NCBI GenBank assembly: GCA_030823965.1
Contig: JAVBYP010000263.1
Location: 1-14,604 of the forward strand
Origin: Sideroxydans sp.
Lineage (GTDB): Bacteria; Pseudomonadota; Gammaproteobacteria; Burkholderiales; Gallionellaceae
Length of the DNA: 14,604 nucleotides
Direction of reading: 5' to 3'
Shown here piece by piece: positions 6,253 to 13,083 of the stretch. How positions within the stretch are numbered: position 1 is the stretch's first letter; the number at the start of each line of letters is the position of its first letter. Position numbers and translations under genes: made by a program. The notes below the pieces were generated by a model. That model searched no databases. It had not been told where the DNA came from and was given only the letters and a program-made list of their open reading frames with translations.

Positions 6253-7389
6253 TCAAGTCATCTTCAAATGATCTAGTCCACCCATCACATCGCGGTCTTT
6301 GGTGGCTTGGCCTTCCAGCTTGATCTTCAAGCGCAAGTCGTTCACCGAGTCAGCGTTCTTCAATGCTTCTTCGTAGCTGATCATCCCTGCCTCATGCAGG
6401 TCGAACAGGGCTTGGTCGAAGGTCTGCATGCCGAGCTCGCGCGACTTGCCCATCACGGTCTTGATCTCATGCACATCGCCCTTGAAGATGAGGTCGGCGA
6501 TGAGTGGCGAGTTGAGCAATATCTCGATGGCGGCGGAACGTCCCTTGCCATCACGCTTGGGGATCAAACGTTGCGAGACGAGTGCTTTGATGTTGAGTGA
6601 CAAGTCCATCAGCAACTGTTCGCGGCGTTCCTCGGGGAAGAAGTTGATGATGCGATCCAGTGCTTGGTTGGCGCTGTTCGCGTGCAATGTCGCCATACAC
6701 AAGTGGCCGGTCTCAGCGAAGGCGACGGCGTACTCCATGGTCTCGCGGTCGCGGATCTCGCCGATGAGGATGACGTCAGGCGCTTGGCGCAGGGTGTTCT
6801 TCAGCGCGTTGTGCCAGTTGTCGGTATCCACACCGACTTCGCGGTGGGTGATGATGCTCTTGGCGTGTTCGTGCACATACTCCACCGGATCTTCGATGGT
6901 GATGATGTGGCCGTAGCTGTTCTGGTTGCGGTGACCGAGCATGGCCGCCATGGTGGTGGACTTACCCGAGCCAGTACCACCGACCAAGATGACCAATCCG
7001 CGCTTAGTCATCACCACGTCTTTCAATATGGGAGGCAATCCCATCTCTTCGAAATTCGGGATCTTGGTGGTGATGGTACGCAACACCATACCGACACGCT
7101 GTTGCTGCATGAACACGTTGACGCGGAAGCGGCCGATGCCGGAGGGGCTGATAGCGAAGTTACATTCGTGTGTAGATTCGAACTCGGCGGCTTGGCGGTC
7201 GTTCATGATGCTGCGCGCCAGCTCTTGGGTATGTTGCGAGGTCAGCGCCTGATTCGATACGGGGGTCATCTTGCCGTCGATCTTGAACGCGGGGGGGAAG
7301 CCTGCGGTGACGAAAAGGTCGGATGCCTTCTGCGAGATCATCCCGCGCAATAGATTGTGGACTAGTTCCGTAGCCTGGTCGCGTTCCAT
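6253..7389 (-). CDS. pilU: Type IV pilus retraction ATPase PilU
   Basis: A 378-residue hexameric AAA-type secretion ATPase acting at the cytoplasmic base of the type IV pilus, where PilU assists PilT-driven retraction. Motifs are intact: Walker A GGTGSGKST (137-145), Asp box TIEDPVEYVHEH (164-175), Walker B DVILIGEIRD (205-214) with Glu211, and His box TLHANSANQ (234-242). The N-terminal ATELVHNLLRGM region and a C-terminal extension past the end of PilT are typical of PilU. The start has AGGAG six bases upstream. It lies 22 bases downstream of pilT on the same strand, so the two are almost certainly cotranscribed, the usual arrangement in betaproteobacteria. Transcription ends at the terminator at 6207-6234. 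Confidence 0.95.
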   Translation of the reverse strand: MERDQATELVHNLLRGMISQKASDLFVTAGFPPAFKIDGKMTPVSNQALTSQHTQELARSIMNDRQAAEFESTHECNFAISPSGIGRFRVNVFMQQQRVGMVLRTITTKIPNFEEMGLPPILKDVVMTKRGLVILVGGTGSGKSTTMAAMLGHRNQNSYGHIITIEDPVEYVHEHAKSIITHREVGVDTDNWHNALKNTLRQAPDVILIGEIRDRETMEYAVAFAETGHLCMATLHANSANQALDRIINFFPEERREQLLMDLSLNIKALVSQRLIPKRDGKGRSAAIEILLNSPLIADLIFKGDVHEIKTVMGKSRELGMQTFDQALFDLHEAGMISYEEALKNADSVNDLRLKIKLEGQATKDRDVMGGLDHLKMT

Positions 7390-7411
7390 GGTGAACTCCT
7401 AGATCTTGTGA

Positions 7412-8455
7412 TTAAGCAGGGAACAGGTCTTTGTTCGCAGCCTTGGTGCGCGCTTCGGCAGATGCAACGACATTGCGTTTGACGAGATCGGTCAAACATT
7501 GGTCAAGTGTCTGCATACCGATGCTACCGCCGGTCTGAATGGCGGAGTACATCTGTGGCACTTTCGCTTCGCGGATCAAGTTACGGATAGCGGGCGTACA
7601 GATCATGATCTCGTGCGCGGCGGCGCGTCCTGCGCCGTCTTTGGTCTTGAGTAGCGTCTGCGAGATGACGGCGCGCAAGGATTCCGACAGCATCGCACGC
7701 ACCATCTCTTTTTCATCGGCCGGGAACACGTCGATGATACGGTCGATGGTCTTTGCGGCAGAGCTGGTGTGTAGTGTGCCGAACACCAAGTGACCTGTTT
7801 CCGCAGCGGACATGGCCAGACGGATGGTCTCCAAGTCGCGCATCTCACCGACGAGGATGACGTCAGGGTCTTCACGCAAAGCTGAGCGCAATGCGTTGTT
7901 GAAAGAAAGCGTGTGCGGGCCGACTTCACGCTGGTTGATCAGACATTTCTTTGATTCATGCACGAACTCGATCGGGTCTTCCACTGTAAGGATGTGGCCT
8001 TGTTCGGTCTCGTTCTTGTGATTCACCATGGCCGCCAAGGTCGTGGACTTACCCGAGCCTGTTGGACCAGTCACCAGTACCAAGCCGCGCGGATAGTCGG
8101 CGATGGTCTCGAAGATCTTGGGTGCTTTGAGGTCTTCTAATGACAGGATCTTGGAAGGAATGGTACGCATGACCGCTGCGGCACCACGGTTCTGGATGAA
8201 GGCGTTGACGCGGAAGCGTGCGAGATTAGGAACTTCGAAAGAGAAGTCGACCTCTTTGTTCTCTTCGTAATGCTTGCGCTGCCCGTCGTTCATGATGTCG
8301 TACACCATGGCGTGTACTTCTTTGTGCTCCATCGGCGGCAGGTTGATACGACGCATGTCGCCGTGAACGCGGATCATCGGAGGCAAACCAGAGGAGAGGT
8401 GCAAGTCGGATGCTTTGTTCTTCACGCCGAAGGCGAGCAGTTCGGTGATATCCAT
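7412..8455 (-). CDS. pilT: Type IV pilus twitching-motility ATPase PilT
   Basis: A 347-residue retraction ATPase, normal PilT length. Walker A is GPTGSGKST (130-138), the Asp box is TVEDPIEFVHES (157-168), Walker B is DVILVGEMRD (198-207) with Glu204, and the His box is TLHTSSAAK (227-235). The C-terminal AIRNLI motif needed for retraction is at 289-294. The protein ends in the conserved GMQTLDQCL to NKDLFPA region. It powers depolymerisation of pilus subunits, driving twitching motility, surface sensing and DNA uptake. No pilin or assembly genes are in this window, as is common for pilTU. The start has AGGGA about eight bases upstream. The gene is divergent from yggS with only 53 bases between starts. 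Confidence 0.96.
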   Translation of the reverse strand: MDITELLAFGVKNKASDLHLSSGLPPMIRVHGDMRRINLPPMEHKEVHAMVYDIMNDGQRKHYEENKEVDFSFEVPNLARFRVNAFIQNRGAAAVMRTIPSKILSLEDLKAPKIFETIADYPRGLVLVTGPTGSGKSTTLAAMVNHKNETEQGHILTVEDPIEFVHESKKCLINQREVGPHTLSFNNALRSALREDPDVILVGEMRDLETIRLAMSAAETGHLVFGTLHTSSAAKTIDRIIDVFPADEKEMVRAMLSESLRAVISQTLLKTKDGAGRAAAHEIMICTPAIRNLIREAKVPQMYSAIQTGGSIGMQTLDQCLTDLVKRNVVASAEARTKAANKDLFPA

Positions 8456-8456
8456 A

Positions 8457-8462
8457 TATAAT
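8457..8462 (+). promoter_or_regulatory. Candidate -10 element (TATAAT) for yggS
   Basis: A perfect TATAAT sits 46 bases before the yggS ATG and just upstream of the pilT start in the short divergent gap. No good -35 hexamer is seen at 16-18 bases upstream, where the sequence is pilT coding, so this is a weak call. Confidence 0.3.
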
Positions 8463-8508
8463 CCCTGAGCTATTTTTGGAGCGTTGAAAAGCGACTGTCT
8501 GGGCGATT

Positions 8509-9207
8509 ATGACTGCAATCCTCTCTAACTTGCAAGCAACCCGCGAGGCCGTTGCTAAAGCCACAATCGAGGCTCATCGAGCAGTCGGCGATGTGCATCT
8601 GTTGGCAGTGAGCAAGACCTTTCCTGCTGCGGCCGTGCGCGAAGCATTTCAAGGTGGGCAGCGCGCATTCGGCGAGAACTATCTACAAGAAGCGCTGGAT
8701 AAAATGGCGCTGCTGAATGATCTGCCACTGGAGTGGCATTTCATCGGGCCGATCCAGAGCAACAAGACACGCCCCATCGCAGAACATTTCGCTTGGGTGC
8801 ATGGCGTGGATAGGTTGAAGGTGGCACAACGACTTTCTGAGCAGCGTCCGGCGACTATGCCCCCGCTCAATATCTGTTTGCAGGTGAATGTGAGTGGAGA
8901 GGAAAGCAAAAGTGGCGTGGCGATGAATGAGGCTGCACAGCTTGCCCAAGAGGTATCTCGACTGCCTCGGCTAAAGTTACGCGGATTGATGTCGATACCT
9001 GCTCCAGCATCGGGTGAAACCGAGCAGAGGGTGGCGTTCGCCAAAATGCGGGTATTGTTGCAAGAGTTGAATCAGCAAGGATCATCGTTGGATACCCTTT
9101 CGATGGGGATGTCACATGATTTTCCTGCGGCGATCAAAGAAGGCGCGACCATCGTGCGTATCGGTACGGCGATATTCGGCACTAGAGATTATGGAGGTCA
9201 GAAATGA
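8509..9207 (+). CDS. yggS: YggS/YBL036C-family PLP homeostasis protein
   Basis: A 232-residue single-domain PLP-binding protein with the fold-type III alanine-racemase-like barrel. The PLP lysine is Lys36 in LLAVSKTFPA. Other conserved blocks are FGENYLQE (54-61), WHFIGPIQSNK (76-86), LSMGMSHDF (197-205) and VRIGTAIFG (216-224). YggS/PLPHP has no known enzymatic turnover; it buffers pyridoxal phosphate and affects amino acid and vitamin B6 balance. It is the first gene of the conserved yggS-proC-yggT-yggU group and overlaps proC by four bases (ATGA). The chosen ATG has only a weak ribosome binding site, but no better in-frame start precedes it. Also annotated as PLPBP or ylmE in other bacteria. 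Confidence 0.94.
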   Translation: MTAILSNLQATREAVAKATIEAHRAVGDVHLLAVSKTFPAAAVREAFQGGQRAFGENYLQEALDKMALLNDLPLEWHFIGPIQSNKTRPIAEHFAWVHGVDRLKVAQRLSEQRPATMPPLNICLQVNVSGEESKSGVAMNEAAQLAQEVSRLPRLKLRGLMSIPAPASGETEQRVAFAKMRVLLQELNQQGSSLDTLSMGMSHDFPAAIKEGATIVRIGTAIFGTRDYGGQK

Positions 9208-10019
9208 AGATCACATTCATCGGTGGCGGCAACATGGCGAGTGCATTGATCGGAGGTCTGATCAAGCGAGGCTATTCGCCTTCCAAGATACATGTCGTGG
9301 AGTTGAACAAAGAACGCTGTGCAGAGTTGCATACCGACTTCGCGGTCAGGGCTGGTACCGACTTGGAAGTTGCGGTATCTCACTGCGAGGCGTTGGTGTT
9401 GGCGGTAAAGCCGCAACAGTTGCGCGAGGTCGTGACGCAACTTGCCCCCTTGTTAGGTGATCGCCTCATCATCTCCATCGCGGCAGGCATCCGTACGCAA
9501 GACATCGCGCGCTGGAGTGGTTCGCAGAACATCGTGCGCTGCATGCCGAACACCCCTGCGTTGATACGTAGTGGTGTCACTGCGATGTACGCGACTCCCG
9601 CTGTCAAACCTGATCATTGCCAACGCGCAGAGTCGGTCTTAGCTGCCGTCGGCAGTACTTTCTGGTTGGACGATGAAGTGTTGCTGGATGGCGTGACAGC
9701 CATCTCCGGCAGCGGTCCTGCGTACGTGTTCTATTTCATCGAAGCGATGCAGCAGGCGGCTTACGAGTTGGGCTTGGACGAAGAGCAAGCGCGACAGATG
9801 GTGCTGGATACCTTCATCGGAGCCAGCAAATTGGCGCAGAGCAGCAAGGATGTGGATGTGGCGACACTACGTGCGCGCGTGACGTCAAAGAACGGTACGA
9901 CGGAGAAGGCCATCAAGAGCATGGACGCTAACCGTGTGAAGCAAGATATCGTCGATGCCATCCATGCGGCAGCGGCTCGCTCTAAAGAGATGGGTGATGA
10001 ACTGGGGAAGGACGTTTGA
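9204..10019 (+). CDS. proC: Pyrroline-5-carboxylate reductase
   Basis: A 271-residue cytoplasmic enzyme that reduces 1-pyrroline-5-carboxylate to proline with NAD(P)H, the last step of proline synthesis. The N-terminal Rossmann motif is FIGGGNMASAL (5-15). The conserved blocks VKPQQ (68-72), MPNTPA (114-119), ISGSGPAY (167-174) and RVTSKNGTTE (225-234) follow in the expected order. Length is normal for the family. The start overlaps the yggS stop and has GGAGG about nine bases upstream, so it is translated efficiently and linked to yggS. The yggS-proC adjacency is widely conserved. It is followed by a 143-base gap holding a long palindrome. Confidence 0.96.
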   Translation: MKITFIGGGNMASALIGGLIKRGYSPSKIHVVELNKERCAELHTDFAVRAGTDLEVAVSHCEALVLAVKPQQLREVVTQLAPLLGDRLIISIAAGIRTQDIARWSGSQNIVRCMPNTPALIRSGVTAMYATPAVKPDHCQRAESVLAAVGSTFWLDDEVLLDGVTAISGSGPAYVFYFIEAMQQAAYELGLDEEQARQMVLDTFIGASKLAQSSKDVDVATLRARVTSKNGTTEKAIKSMDANRVKQDIVDAIHAAAARSKEMGDELGKDV

Positions 10020-10027
10020 TGGTCACC

Positions 10028-10148
10028 ACTCAAAATCCAAAATCCGTCGCAATACTGCGTTGCTCGCAAAAAATCACTCCTTACATACCCAGCTGTATGC
10101 CGCGTCGCGATTTTTTGTTCGCGCCTTGTCTTGCTTAGCATTTTGAAT
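10028..10148. repeat. Long imperfect palindrome between proC and yggT
   Basis: The gap is symmetric about position 10091-10092. CATAC (10084-10088) pairs with GTATG (10095-10099), CAAAAAATC (10067-10075) with GATTTTTTG (10109-10117), GCAATAC (10049-10055) approximately with GTCTTGC (10128-10134), and CTCAAAAT near 10029-10036 with ATTTTGAA near 10140-10147. The left arm begins with a tandem CAAAATC. The ACTGCGTTGCTCGC to CGCGCCTTG core resembles palindromic intergenic repeats I have seen in other betaproteobacteria, so it is probably a multicopy element inserted within the operon. It may form a large cruciform or mRNA hairpin that modulates read-through into yggT. Confidence 0.7.
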
Positions 10149-10162
10149 TTTTAGAGGTAACC

Positions 10163-10729
10163 ATGTTTGCTGAAGCACTATCGTTTTTGATCGATGCACT
10201 AGTTCAACCATTTGCTGCGGTTCTGTTATTCCGATTCCATGCTGTGTGGTTGAAAGCGCCGATGCGAAATCCTATCGGCGAGTTCATCATGGCACTCACT
10301 GATTTCATCGTGCTCAAAGCACGGCGTTACGTGCCATCGATGTTTGGTCTGGATGGTGCCACATTGGCATTGGCTTTTGTGGTCGAGTTCATCTATCTCG
10401 TGCTCTTCCTGTTCGTACAGAGCTATCCCTTCGACACATTCCCCTTGCTTGGCCTGCTGGCTTGGACGGCAGTCAAGTTGTTGAAGATCAGCGTCTATCT
10501 ACTGGTGGCGACCTTGTTGGCGGAAGCCATCTTGTCATGGGTCAATCCACACACGCCGTTGTCGCCGATGCTCAGTGCGTGTAACCAACCCTTCTTGCAG
10601 CCTTTGCGCAATGTGATCCCTATGGTCGGGCGTGTGGATCTTTCCGTGCTGGTGTTGTTCATCATCTGTCAGCTGATCCTCATCGTGCCTATCAGCGGTA
10701 TGGAGCAGTTCGTTCAGAGACTCTTGTGA
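10163..10729 (+). CDS. yggT: YggT family inner-membrane protein
   Basis: A 188-residue integral membrane protein made of two YGGT repeats, each with two hydrophobic segments. The first repeat contains RFHAVWLKAP (24-33), NPIGEFI and RRYVPSM. The second contains ILSWVNPHTPLSP (123-135), PFLQPLRNVIP (143-153) and DLSVLVLFI. The paired RxxxxP and NPxxxxxxxxTxPxLxPxR features are the family mark. YggT proteins have been linked to osmotic or cation stress tolerance in E. coli, but the molecular role is not settled; relatives take part in cell-division or photosystem membrane organisation. The start follows AGAGG just upstream. The stop overlaps the GTG of the next gene (GTGA), so the downstream protein is translationally coupled. 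Confidence 0.92.
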   Translation: MFAEALSFLIDALVQPFAAVLLFRFHAVWLKAPMRNPIGEFIMALTDFIVLKARRYVPSMFGLDGATLALAFVVEFIYLVLFLFVQSYPFDTFPLLGLLAWTAVKLLKISVYLLVATLLAEAILSWVNPHTPLSPMLSACNQPFLQPLRNVIPMVGRVDLSVLVLFIICQLILIVPISGMEQFVQRLL

Positions 10730-11013
10730 GTGAATGGTATCGTCGCGATGGGGATATCTTGTCGCTGACCTTGCATGTGCAGCCGGGAGCGAAACGCACC
10801 GAGATATCAGGCTTGCATGGCGAAGCGTTGAAGATACGCCTTGCAGCACCGCCTATCGAAGGTCGCGCCAACGAAGCGCTGCTAAGGTTCATCGCTGACA
10901 CTTTTGGCGTTCCCCTGCGACAAGTCGAACTCAAGCAGGGCGGACAATCGAGACATAAAGTGGTGATGGTGACAGGGAGCAAGGTCGCTCCCGAAAGTGT
11001 GTTGATACAGTGA
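10726..11013 (+). CDS. yggU: DUF167 / YggU family protein
   Basis: A 95-residue soluble protein starting at a GTG that overlaps the yggT stop codon by four bases. The DUF167 motifs are all present: LHVQPGAKRTEI (16-27), PPIEGRANEALLRFIA (42-57) and KQGGQSRHKVV (70-80). The family has a small alpha/beta fold of known structure, but its biochemical function has not been defined. It sits next to yggT in many beta- and gammaproteobacteria, and the coupling here fits that pattern. The family call is very secure; no function is proposed. Confidence 0.92.
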   Translation: MSEWYRRDGDILSLTLHVQPGAKRTEISGLHGEALKIRLAAPPIEGRANEALLRFIADTFGVPLRQVELKQGGQSRHKVVMVTGSKVAPESVLIQ

Positions 11014-11020
11014 GTATAAG

Positions 11021-11242
11021 ATGAGCGATACACCCAAACGCCCTGCTTTAGAGGGCATCACCCTTGAGATGATCGTGACGCGCCTTTCCGAGAGCATAGG
11101 CTGGGAGGAGATGGCTCTTGCCGTGCCCGTTCGTTGTTTCACGCACGATCCAAGCGTCAAATCCAGTTTGAAGTTCTTGCGCAGGACGCCGTGGGCGCGA
11201 CAGAAGGTAGAGCAACTCTACCTTGAGGTCACGCGAGGTTAG
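11021..11242 (+). CDS. VF530 / DUF2132 family small protein
   Basis: A 73-residue protein with the diagnostic block HDPSVKSSLKFLRRTPWAR (42-60), preceded by ITLEMIVTRL and IGWEEMA. These define the VF530 (DUF2132) family, small helical proteins of unknown function suggested to bind DNA because of their fold and charge. The gene starts seven bases after yggU and is probably the last gene of the yggS operon. Its ribosome binding site is weak. Its stop codon is only two bases from the stop of the convergent carbonic anhydrase gene, with no terminator in between. Confidence 0.88.
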   Translation: MSDTPKRPALEGITLEMIVTRLSESIGWEEMALAVPVRCFTHDPSVKSSLKFLRRTPWARQKVEQLYLEVTRG

Positions 11243-11244
11243 TA

Positions 11245-12060
11245 TCAATGATGAGCTGCGGGCGCTGCATGAGCATCGTGCTCGTCCGGCTTCGCATGTT
11301 CGGCCGCAGGTGTATTTTGGGTATCAACCTTCTTCACTACCTTAGCGGCGACGGGCTTGGGTTTGTTCTTGGCGAGCAATGCGCTGATGTTCACTAGCTG
11401 GGCCGGGTCCTTCTCGCCATTGATGTTGATCACGTGAAATTTCCCTGCGCCTTGATGTAGGTCATCCGCGAAATCCATTACCGCACCCATGACGACTAGA
11501 TCTCCGCCAGCCACTTCTTCAGAGAATTTGATCATGGCCAAGCTCACTTGGTTGTGGACATTGGCGGTCACGCCTTCCAGATTTCCTATGTCCTTGGGGA
11601 TGCCGATGGTGTCCAACTCTTTTTTGATCGCGGGCGATTCCTTCGAGTAATTGCCGCCGACCGCAGCGATGGCACCGCAACGTGAGTGCCCAAGGAACAT
11701 CAGGATAGGGGTGTGCAGATGGTGTACGCCATATTCCACCGAGCCTTCTGCGGTGGCGAGTTGGTTGCCGATGTTGCGGATGGTGAAGAGTTCACCCTCG
11801 GGTGCACGATCGAACATATTGGCTTGCACGCGGGAATCCGAGCAGGTGACGAGGGTCATCTTGGGTTTCTGACCTTTGGCCAACCCCGCATAGAAATCGA
11901 TGTTGTGGGTGACCATGTACACGCCATTGTCGGCTTTCATATCACTTATGAATCTAGAGACCTCAGTGCTACGGTCCTTGTGTCCGTGAGGGTCGAGCGC
12001 GTGAACTGGCATGGCCAGCAACAGCGTGCAGACGAACATCGTTTTGAGAAGAGGATGCAT
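11245..12060 (-). CDS. Beta-class carbonic anhydrase, predicted periplasmic, with His-rich C-terminus
   Basis: A 271-residue protein interconverting CO2 and bicarbonate. The beta-class zinc site is complete: Cys73 with the Asp75-Arg77 dyad in TCSDSRV, and His125 and Cys128 in LGHSRCGAI. The start at 12060 is chosen because it opens with a signal peptide (basic Lys6, hydrophobic core to about residue 18, likely cleavage after VHA at 21) and has AAAGG six bases upstream; an in-frame ATG at 12102 would add 14 unconserved residues and has no ribosome binding site. The export prediction puts it in the periplasm, less common for beta-class enzymes. After the catalytic domain comes a Lys/Pro/Ala-rich linker and a histidine-rich tail (EHAKPDEHDAHAAPAAHH) that may bind metal. 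It lies downstream of a delta-class enzyme gene on the same strand but after that gene's terminator. Confidence 0.9.
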   Translation of the reverse strand: MHPLLKTMFVCTLLLAMPVHALDPHGHKDRSTEVSRFISDMKADNGVYMVTHNIDFYAGLAKGQKPKMTLVTCSDSRVQANMFDRAPEGELFTIRNIGNQLATAEGSVEYGVHHLHTPILMFLGHSRCGAIAAVGGNYSKESPAIKKELDTIGIPKDIGNLEGVTANVHNQVSLAMIKFSEEVAGGDLVVMGAVMDFADDLHQGAGKFHVININGEKDPAQLVNISALLAKNKPKPVAAKVVKKVDTQNTPAAEHAKPDEHDAHAAPAAHH

Positions 12061-12066
12061 GACGCG

Positions 12067-12071
12067 CCTTT
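12067..12071 (-). promoter_or_regulatory. Ribosome binding site deciding the beta-carbonic anhydrase start
   Basis: On the minus strand AAAGG lies six bases before the ATG at 12060. It favours this start, which begins the signal peptide, over the ATG at 12102. Confidence 0.55.
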
Positions 12072-12168
12072 CAGAGATTTTGGGATGATTCAGGATAATC
12101 ATCTGTTGCGCAGAACAGTCTTTGAATAGGAACGCAAAAACAGCTTAATTCTTTAATTCGGTAGACGT

Positions 12169-12194
12169 AAAAAAGCCGGCTTGCGCCGGCTTTT
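12169..12194 (-). terminator. Rho-independent terminator after the delta-carbonic anhydrase gene
   Basis: GCCGGC (12175-12180) and GCCGGC (12185-12190) form a six-pair stem with a TTGC loop, extended by AAAA/TTTT pairs. On the minus strand the stem is followed by a run of six T (12174-12169), so it ends transcription of the gene at 13052-12207. The T-run on the plus side also allows weak function in the other direction. It separates the two carbonic anhydrase genes into two transcription units. Confidence 0.9.
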
Positions 12195-12206
12195 GAAGAT
12201 TTCGAA

Positions 12207-13052
12207 TTACTTGATCTCAGACAGCAATTTTTGAGAAGTCACCAATTTGCGAACGCCATGCGCGTGATCCTCACCGAACTCGTTCGACTCACACCATTTC
12301 GCAAGCGAATTGATATCAAGTTTTGCGACCTTGGGGCGTACGCTCCAAGTCACCTGTAAAGGCGAGCAGGTGGAGTCGGTATAAGACGGGCCTGTAGTCG
12401 AGCCGGCGAATACGACGGGTTTGCCAGTGTCATTAGGAATGGACTTGGCTTGGTGGAATCCGTGTTCGATGTTGCCTCCGTATCCCATTTCGTTGAAATT
12501 CAGGGCGTTCTTGTCATTGACCAGAACGAACACCTGCGCTTCTACGCGCAGATCGGGATTGCTGTTTTTCGGAGACAGACATGCTGCCAACGTCTTTCCG
12601 GGCGTGACATCGGCAGAGGAATGTACCCAATGCACTTCGATCGTATCGCCGGGTTGGAGGTCACCGTGATCGCTCTTGCAGGCAGGCTTAGCCAGTGGGG
12701 CCATTTCAGCTTTGCTCAGGGTGGAGCTGAGGTTGGCTTTATAGCCACTACCATATCCGGCATGCCCCTCACCTGCGAATACGGAGAACTCTTTTGATTT
12801 GTGCTCGGCGTTCTCGTGCATGTGGATGTTGCACAGATTCATTTGCTTATAGTCTGAAGACAAGGCAAATGCTCGTGTGTTCTCGCCTTTGGTGCTATCG
12901 ATGTCGCGCGGTGTCTGCGGGCCGAAACCTGTACACATCTCACCTCCGCTATGAGCATGACTCTCATGTTTATCGTGACCATGGTCGCTTGCGAAAGCTG
13001 GAGTTGTGACGAGCAGTGTTGCCAAGACGGCAGCAAGGTGTTTTTTGAACAT
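12207..13052 (-). CDS. Delta-class carbonic anhydrase, secreted
   Basis: A 281-residue protein of the delta carbonic anhydrase family (CA_like, first known from the diatom enzyme TWCA1). A clear signal peptide (KK at 3-4, hydrophobic core, cleavage after AFA at 21) sends it to the periplasm. The mature N-terminus is histidine-rich (SDHGHDKHESHAHS). Family blocks include FGPQTPRDID (43-52), MNLCNIHMHENAEHK (71-85), IEVHWVHSS (138-146) and a C-terminal LDINSLAKWC and HGVRKLVTS. By pattern, zinc ligands are probably His77, His79 and His141. Six cysteines remain in the mature form and could form disulfides. The start has AGGGAGA eight bases upstream. It follows rng on the minus strand with a 91-base gap and ends at the terminator at 12169-12194. 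Family call is from remembered conserved blocks and should be checked by profile search. Confidence 0.85.
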   Translation of the reverse strand: MFKKHLAAVLATLLVTTPAFASDHGHDKHESHAHSGGEMCTGFGPQTPRDIDSTKGENTRAFALSSDYKQMNLCNIHMHENAEHKSKEFSVFAGEGHAGYGSGYKANLSSTLSKAEMAPLAKPACKSDHGDLQPGDTIEVHWVHSSADVTPGKTLAACLSPKNSNPDLRVEAQVFVLVNDKNALNFNEMGYGGNIEHGFHQAKSIPNDTGKPVVFAGSTTGPSYTDSTCSPLQVTWSVRPKVAKLDINSLAKWCESNEFGEDHAHGVRKLVTSQKLLSEIK

Positions 13053-13083
13053 TGGTGATTCTCCCTGAGGCGGTTGTGATTTA

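Noticed and set aside
6664..7353. A 229-codon plus-strand open frame opposite pilU
   Set aside because: It is antisense to a gene with every PilU motif intact, its translation resembles no family, and such frames are expected opposite GC-rich coding sequence.
12061..12102. Longer start for the beta carbonic anhydrase at 12102
   Set aside because: The 14 extra residues would bury the signal peptide and have no ribosome binding site; the start at 12060 has both.
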